A DNA stretch of 64,000 bases. Source: Castanea sativa (taxonomy: Eukaryota > Streptophyta > Magnoliopsida > Fagales > Fagaceae). Position numbers and translations under genes: made by a program. Below the pieces are notes generated by a model. That model saw only the letters and a list, made by a program, of their open reading frames with translations. It did not search any database and was not told the DNA's origin. The stretch spans positions 5,570,001 to 5,634,000 of the forward strand of contig NC_134018.1 in NCBI RefSeq assembly GCF_040712315.1. Reading direction: 5' to 3'. Positions 57,837-64,000 of this stretch are shown here, in pieces (within the stretch, counting starts at the first letter, position 1; the number at the start of each line of letters is the position of its first letter).

Positions 57837-58625
57837 TTGTGCACTTTTAAGCAAAGGTTTAAGGTGCTTAAAGCCCGATCTCAAACACTTGGACAATCCT
57901 CTTCCTTTCTAATGTTGTCAAGAAAGAAAATTGAGGATTTTGTGTTTATAAATGAAAGAATGGAAAGCAAGCTCCATGGTTGGAGGAGCAAATATTTGTC
58001 TAACGTAGTTGCTCTATAATGAGTTTGACAGGGTTACTCTGATAAGATCAATTGTTCAAACAATCCCTTCATACACAATTTCAACCTTCCAACTACCAAT
58101 CTTGCTCTATAATAGGCTTGACAAGGTTACCACTTACCAGGACGTTTTGATGGAATTCTGTTAAGTCAGAAAGATTCTAATTTGCTTTGAACTTGTGGGA
58201 ATCTGTATGACACCCAGTACAATGTGGGCATTTAGGACTCAATAAGTTTGCTAAGATACATAGAGCATTGCTGTCCAAACTACCGCGCAAAATGATCAAT
58301 GCCATTGTCAAAAGCTTCTTTGAGGCAAACACTAAAGCAGCAATGTTGTCAATTTGGAAGGGAATTTTAGGTGCCAGGGAAACCATTTGAAGAGGAGAAT
58401 GATTTGTAATTGCAGATGGGAAGAAAGTGAATTTGTGGAAGGATTCATGGATCCTGTGGAATGAGGATTTTAAACCAAAAGCTAGAAGCCAATGAACCTC
58501 CAACCCAATGCTAGTTTCAAAGCTAACATTGCCAAACAATAAAGGTTGGGATAAATGGTGGCTAGAAAGCATATTCAGTCAACAATCTGTAGATATATTT
58601 GCTGTATCCGTATCTCCACAACCGC
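57837..58625 (+). pseudogene. LINE reverse transcriptase fragment (unit B)
   Basis: The same decayed ORF2 tail as 24725-25510, with the same breaks plus a few substitutions. It includes FINERMESKLHGWRSKYLSN and the ADGKKVNLWKD segment. Confidence 0.72.
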
Positions 58626-58633
58626 AATTCTGT

Positions 58634-58846
58634 TTACTTAGGCATCAACTCTACCACTCTGTTGATCAATCTTTGCAAATAGGTCAAGACATGGGTGTCA
58701 TTGCTCCTTATGCTACCAACGAACCTCTTAGTTCCTGAATTTATGAGAGCAGTAGCACCAATTTGGCTCTCCTGCAGGGTGTCAAGAGCTTCTATTATGC
58801 TTTGGTCTCCATTTGCGTGAACAACATCCTCTTCATTCTCAAACAT
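58634..58846 (-). other. Conserved 70-codon minus-strand frame (unit B)
   Basis: Counterpart of 25521-25733, open over the same length, with Ala-to-Gly and Ile-to-Thr changes. Function unknown; see the unit A entry. Confidence 0.35.
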
Positions 58847-59133
58847 GGATTAAAATATTAAAAAAAAAAGTACAAAAGATGGGATAATATGCAAAACGGG
58901 TCACAAGGCATCCCAATATATATGGGAATCTTTGGGTTTCTTTTTTTCCTATTGGATATTCTTTTTATCTGCATTGAACAACTTGCTAAATACAGGTTTT
59001 GTTACGAAGCACGGTTTAATACATCAAATTTCTGATCATATTTGCATTTTGGAGAACTGTATGAGTGTGATTTCTATGATAAGTTACTTTCCCTATATCA
59101 GTATATTGTCTTTGAAGGAAATCGAGTACTTTC
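58847..59133. other. Spacer with no recognised feature (unit B)
   Basis: Matches 25734-26021 of unit A. AT-rich and non-coding. Confidence 0.5.
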
Positions 59134-60066
59134 TGTACAGTTGTTTAGACCCCTTAAACACACAATTGGATTAACTTAGTTAACAAGCTAAGTTATTACT
59201 TAATCCAAATTCCAGATCTAGGTTAACACAATCATATAATCATATTAAGCAATGCAGCGAAAAAATAAATAACACAATGATATGATGACCTAGGAAAACC
59301 AAACCGGTAAAAAACCTGAGAAGGATTTAACCTAGCTATCCTCAAGGTAAACCTGAATCCACTATGAAAGAATCGAAATTTGAACAATAACGACTTAGAC
59401 CACTAACATCCTATTGCTACCTACCAGTAGAAAACTTACTGACACAACCACGTGCAAGCTCCGAGACCATAGACTCCTTCTTTCTTGGATTCTCCAGCAA
59501 GTACAGGCACTCCCGCTTGTATATCTTTAAGCTCTTAATGCAACAATTGAATGATCATCAAGTTCTTAACATAATCTTGATTCTTGATAACCCTAAGTAT
59601 ATGTGAAGGCAAACACCTCTAGATCTCATAAGAGATTCACACATACAGCAATATAAACAACAACAAGACTCTAGAAAGGTTTTGGGTACAAAACCCTATA
59701 TGTAAAAAGAGGCACACTCTTCTCTTTCTTGGAAGCCTTTAAAACGTGCTTAGGGTTTTCTTTATATAATAGGAGAAGTAAATCTGAAACCTTAATCATT
59801 AATGAGCTTGAACTGCAGTTTGGGCCGACTTAAAATTCTGCAGAAAATTCATGATCCACGATTCTCAATCGATCGAGTCTATTCTTCGATCGATCGAGCT
59901 GTGCAGAAATAGAACAATAATTTCCTGCAACTACTCGATTCCAAACTTACATTAAACCAAACTTTGAGCAAGTCTAAACTTAGACTAAATATTTTGATCA
60001 TGGTTTGCCAATACAATACACATTGAAGTTCTAATATATTAGTCCCTAAGGTCTTAGAACCTAACA
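59134..60066 (-). repeat. 3' LTR of the copia-like element (unit B)
   Basis: 933 bp, same ends as the unit A LTRs. Confidence 0.88.
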
Positions 60067-62698
60067 ATCTCTCCCTTTGCCAATCCATGACAAAACATAT
60101 CACAAACATGAAATGCTCAAAGTTACAAAAAGCTCAATCAGATTTAAAAAGCACTAAACTCAATTCAACCTAACTACTATCTATTAGTTGCAAGTGTAGA
60201 CAATAGCACGACTGAATCAACCTGTATATTTCTATAACACTTAACAAACACATAAATGCATGTGTGGAAAATACAAGTAAACCAATAAGAAACATAATAT
60301 AAAAAAAACTAGCTCTCCCCCTAAGTTAGATACATCAAAAAGTTTTTATATTCTCCTCTTTCAAAAACAAATTCAACTCCCCTTAAACAAAAAAAAAAAA
60401 TAGAATTCCCAAAGACATTTTATCTAGTTCTCCCCCTTTTTGTCACGTATTGACAAAGACAAATCAAACCAAGAGTGAAAAAAAGACATACGCAACAAAG
60501 GATAGAGAATTAAGGGAACAAAAAACAATTCAACTTTATAAAAAATAGAGACAACTCCCCCTATGAAAAATATAAATGTTAAAAACAAGCTTGTCCCCCT
60601 ATAAAAATAGGAAAAACAAAACAAGGTTTGAGAAAAACAGTTTTGGGGAAAATATAGGAGGTGGGGAAAATAAAAAAACACACAAACCTAACTTAAAAAA
60701 AAATTAAGTTGAGGATACACATGAAGAAAAATATTCTCTCTTTCAATAAATGCAAACTTGACACTATGTGACCCATAAACAATTGCATGAGTAGAGAAAA
60801 TATTTGCATATTGATTATCCGTCATATCTCTTAAGAAAAATATTTTCTATAATTCACTCATAAAAATAGCATATACTAGAATGTATAAAGGACTCAAAAA
60901 TCAATCAATCAATTTTTAAATCAAGTTGGGTATCCAATTTAGCAAAGTGTATGCATGGTATGTATGAAAACAATGAGAGATATAATTGTAAAACTGCAAG
61001 ATGGATATAGAAACAATGCAATGTATGTGAATCCTAAACACAAATGATGCATGAAAAAACTTTTTTGGTCAAATACTTAAAAACTAAAAATTTGTCAATT
61101 TCGATCGATCGAGCATCGATCGAATATCAATCGAGCCAGGCAAATTCAAATCAAAATTTTTATCGCAATTTCGATCGGTCAAGAGACAGTTTCGATCGAT
61201 CGAAAATCTAGAAAACTTAAATTTTTGAAAAACAAAGCAATTTTATGTAGAAACTCTTCAAAACATTGTATTTTATGAATGAAATGCATGAGTATGAGAT
61301 CAATAGTTTTTCAAAAACAATTGTATTCAACCCAGATTTTCTAAAAACAAGATTTTAATCATCAAAAAATTTTTTTTTTGCATCAAACACTATGGAGAAC
61401 ATAATCTTGGATGGCCATAACAAGATCACACACAATAACATGTACAAAGTTTAGCAAAGAGTAACTTGTGTAGTGTGTACAACTAACAAAAGTTTGAGAG
61501 ACGTGTGAGGTGATATGTGAATAGTAATTAAGCACAATTTCTACAAATCCATCACATACACTTAAAAGAGACTGTCCCTTAGAGAGTTACATCATATAAC
61601 TCTCACATCTCCTAAAATAAAAGCTTGCAATCATGTAAGTTTCTTGATTTGCCTCATAATATACACACCAATTTTATTTGATCAAAAACTTATTAAGAAT
61701 TTGCCGGGATAATGTACACACCAATTTTAATTGATTGAATTTATTATAGTCCAATAATGTACACACCAATTTTAGCATTTAAACTGATGCTATACCTTAT
61801 GTTCTTTTTGTGCATGTGCTACACTTTTTCGAGCACAAAATCTTACGATATGCACTAAGGTGTTTATGATTAGTTAGTAAACAGTGGTAAGATGGCTATT
61901 TATGCCTTTTTCATTAAGATCAAGTCCGAAAATCAAGGCATGTGACTTCAAGATCAAGACAAAGGAATCAAAAATTATAAACATCTTCCCACACAACATG
62001 CACTACAAAGCTCAAACTAGTAAAGTGCAATAAATAAGTCCATCCAAGCTAAACAAGGTACACAAGTATGTTATGTAAAGATAATATGGTCAACCTCAAT
62101 TACATATCTATGATATGTAATACAAAACACAAAAAACTTTTTGGTTTTAAAAAAAAAAAATTATGACAAAAAACAAAAGGCACACATTATGCTAAATGAA
62201 TAAAATGCAAAAACAATGCATGACAGTGCTAAACTAAGCTATAGAGGGTACACAAATAAAAGATATCAATTTTTTAATTAACCCATGAGTACATGTACAA
62301 ACTAGTACGTACTCACACAAAATCATAAGTAGCTTAGCACTTATATAACACATACTATTCAAGTTTCTTCGCAATGTCAAACATGTTCTAAATCAAGAGA
62401 GATATTTTAACTCACGTAATCCTCAAAACAAATAAAACAAGACACAAATAAAATATTTTTGTCTTTTTGAAAATTTTCAATGTTTTTGGATTTTTGAATA
62501 GTTAAAACAACCTAAGAAAATAAAACAACCAAAAAGAAAAAGGAAACATGTCCACAATTTATTGAAAGAATTAAATCAAAGACAAGTAAAAAACACTCAC
62601 CTTAGAGAATCTTTTCTCACCCATATAGCATGAGTCTTCGGCTTTGTAGGTGAAAATCCATGAGAATCAGAGTGTATTTGAGGGATTACACCAATCTT
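60067..62698. other. Non-coding interior of the copia-like element (unit B)
   Basis: Matches 26940-29414 with small indels, including an extra segment near 60545-60590 (CTCCCCCTATGAAAAATA). It has the same palindromes and TACACACCAATTTTA copies, and no pol. Confidence 0.65.
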
Positions 62699-63536
62699 CT
62701 AAGAAAAATTGAAATCTTGCAAATTCCTTTCACAAGCCAACAAGCTTAAATTTTTCAAAAGCATATGAAACAATTTATATGGACTTATGGCAGGAGAAAT
62801 ATCATCACATATCCTAGATTGAAATACAGAATTTTTAAATTTCAATTTATGGTAATTAGGACGAATGTGACTGGAGACACCACAAAAGTGACAAACAGGA
62901 ACAAATTTAGGAATATCAGTATTCTTAACAGCAAATCTAGTCTCAGATTTTGGTTTTTGCCTCAACAAAGAACAATTTGATCTAATATAACCAACAACAC
63001 CACAAAGATGATAGGTAGGCACAAAAACAGATTTCTTATGCTCTCTAACAGTAGGTTTAGACATAGGTTTAAAAATTTCAGCGTCTACATCAGAATTTTT
63101 ACCTTTGTCTAATCTAGCACAATAAGCCTTTTTTTTATTATTCCTCTTGAAATTAGGGATATAAACTTTTTCAGTTTTAGGCTTAAGAGAAACATAAATA
63201 CTTCTGTTATCAACTACAAGTTTGGTACTAGTCAAATTTTCAATTTTAGCCTTAGATTCAACTAACTCTTGTTCCAATCTTTTCATCTTTTCATCTTGAG
63301 AAGAAATTTGATTTCTCAAAAATTCATTCTTTTTATTAGATTCATCTAATCTAACAACCAATTCCTTTTTTTCAAGATTAGCCAATTTTAACTCTTCCTT
63401 GAATTTTTTAGCAATTTTCAAAGATTTTAATAATTCCTTACGGAGAGTTTCACAGGCATCAATAAAATCAATAGAAACAACAGTGTCTTTTTTATTCAAA
63501 TCATCACAGTCAAAAAACAGTAAGACACGTAAAATT
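62699..63536 (-). pseudogene. gag-like protein with zinc knuckles (unit B copia-like element)
   Basis: The minus-strand frame ends early at 62699, where a TAG replaces the CAG seen in unit A (FSQK there), shortening the protein by about 30 residues. It keeps a 9-codon segment (around NEFLRNQISSQDEK) that unit A has lost. Both knuckles are damaged: CHLCGVVGYIRSNC has Tyr and CHFCGVSSHIRPNY lacks the last Cys. The T6-run frameshift near the start is the same as in unit A. Confidence 0.72.
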
Positions 63537-63615
63537 ATCCATGAAAGCAGGGATCAAGGATTAGTTCAGAGATCAAAAGATCTACAACAAAAGAGCTACC
63601 TGCTCTGATACCACT

Positions 63616-64000
63616 TGTACAGTTGTTTAGACCCCTTAAACACACAATTGCATTAACCTAGTTAACAAGCCAAGTTATTACTTAGTTCAAATTTCAGATC
63701 TAAGTTAACACAATCATATAATCATATCAAGAAATGCAGCGGAAAAATATATAACACAATGATATGATAACTTAGGAAAACCAAATTGGTAAAAAACTTG
63801 GGGAGGATTTAACCTAGCTATCCTCAAGGTAAACCTGAATCCACTATGAAAAAATCGAAATTTGAACAATAGCGACTTAGACCACTAATATCCTATTGCT
63901 ACCCACCAGTAGAAAACTTACTGACACGACCGCGTGCAAGCTCCGAGACCACGGACTCCTTCTTTCTTGGATTCTCCAGCAAGTACAAATACTCCCGCTT
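63616..64000 (-). repeat. 5' LTR of the copia-like element (unit B), partial
   Basis: Begins TGTACAGTTGTTTAGACCCC on the + strand and runs off the window. It matches 30407-30790. Confidence 0.88.

Larger units (their letters stand above)
59134..64000 (-). mobile_element. Copia-like gag-only element (unit B), cut by the window end
   Basis: The 3' LTR is at 59134-60066, the interior at 60067-63613 and the 5' LTR from 63616 to beyond the window. It sits at the same place as the unit A element, so it was present before the duplication. The purine tract at 60067 and the primer site TGGTATCAGAGCAGG (63613-63599) are intact. Confidence 0.87.

Overview
This window is nuclear DNA of a flowering plant, most likely a eudicot tree of the oak/beech family. 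It is AT-rich and intron-containing, with a multi-exon ABCC-type (MRP) ABC transporter gene present twice in tandem. The rest is mostly transposable elements: Ty3/gypsy elements of the Tat type, Ty1/copia, Helitrons, hAT, MITE and LINE remnants. The family-level assignment is inference from the style of the transporter and of the retroelement proteins. No bacterial features, CRISPR array, rRNA or tRNA gene were seen.

Layout. 1-870: decayed 3' tails of a third, upstream ABCC copy. 1376-2275: degenerate minisatellite. 2371-3226: Helitron-like element. 3365-4088: decayed ABCC promoter copy and the start of duplication unit A. 4089-14196: complete but defective Tat-type gypsy element (589-bp LTRs, TSD AGTTG) with gag, pol and an antisense, apparently spliced gene. 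14197-17400: unit A upstream region with a MITE and a promoter-proximal insertion. 17401-23364: intact 10-exon ABCC3-like gene (gene A, 1508 aa predicted). 23384-24437: minus-strand Helitron. 24725-25510: LINE fragment. 26022-31340: gag-only copia element on the minus strand (TSD CTTAC). 32553-32827: SAUR pseudogene. 33333-39750: cluster of nested Helitrons with a hAT insert. 40377-40775: TMK-like receptor kinase pseudogene fragment. 42040-42875: second copy of the first Helitron. 43058-47336: 5' part of another gypsy element, cut off at the duplication breakpoint. 47337-64000: duplication unit B with a second ABCC gene (gene B, nonsense codon in exon 1) and the same downstream Helitron, LINE fragment and copia element.

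Function. The only gene that looks able to make a full product is gene A, predicted to be a vacuolar or membrane ABCC exporter of conjugated compounds. Gene B keeps every exon and splice site but has a UGA 11 codons after the conserved Walker A lysine, plus several damaging-looking changes before it, so it would give only TMD0, TMD1 and the first part of NBD1.

The most informative signals are comparative. The two units act as internal controls for each other: they give pre-insertion (empty) sites for the gypsy element and the MITE, the decayed upstream copy gives a partial empty site for the Helitron, and identity between genes A and B is sharply mosaic, as expected from gene conversion. I did not find a feature that is clearly a new biological system. 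The best candidates for a second look are this mosaic, the antisense spliced gene in the Tat element, and the C-to-T origin of nearly all nonsense codons in the retroelements.
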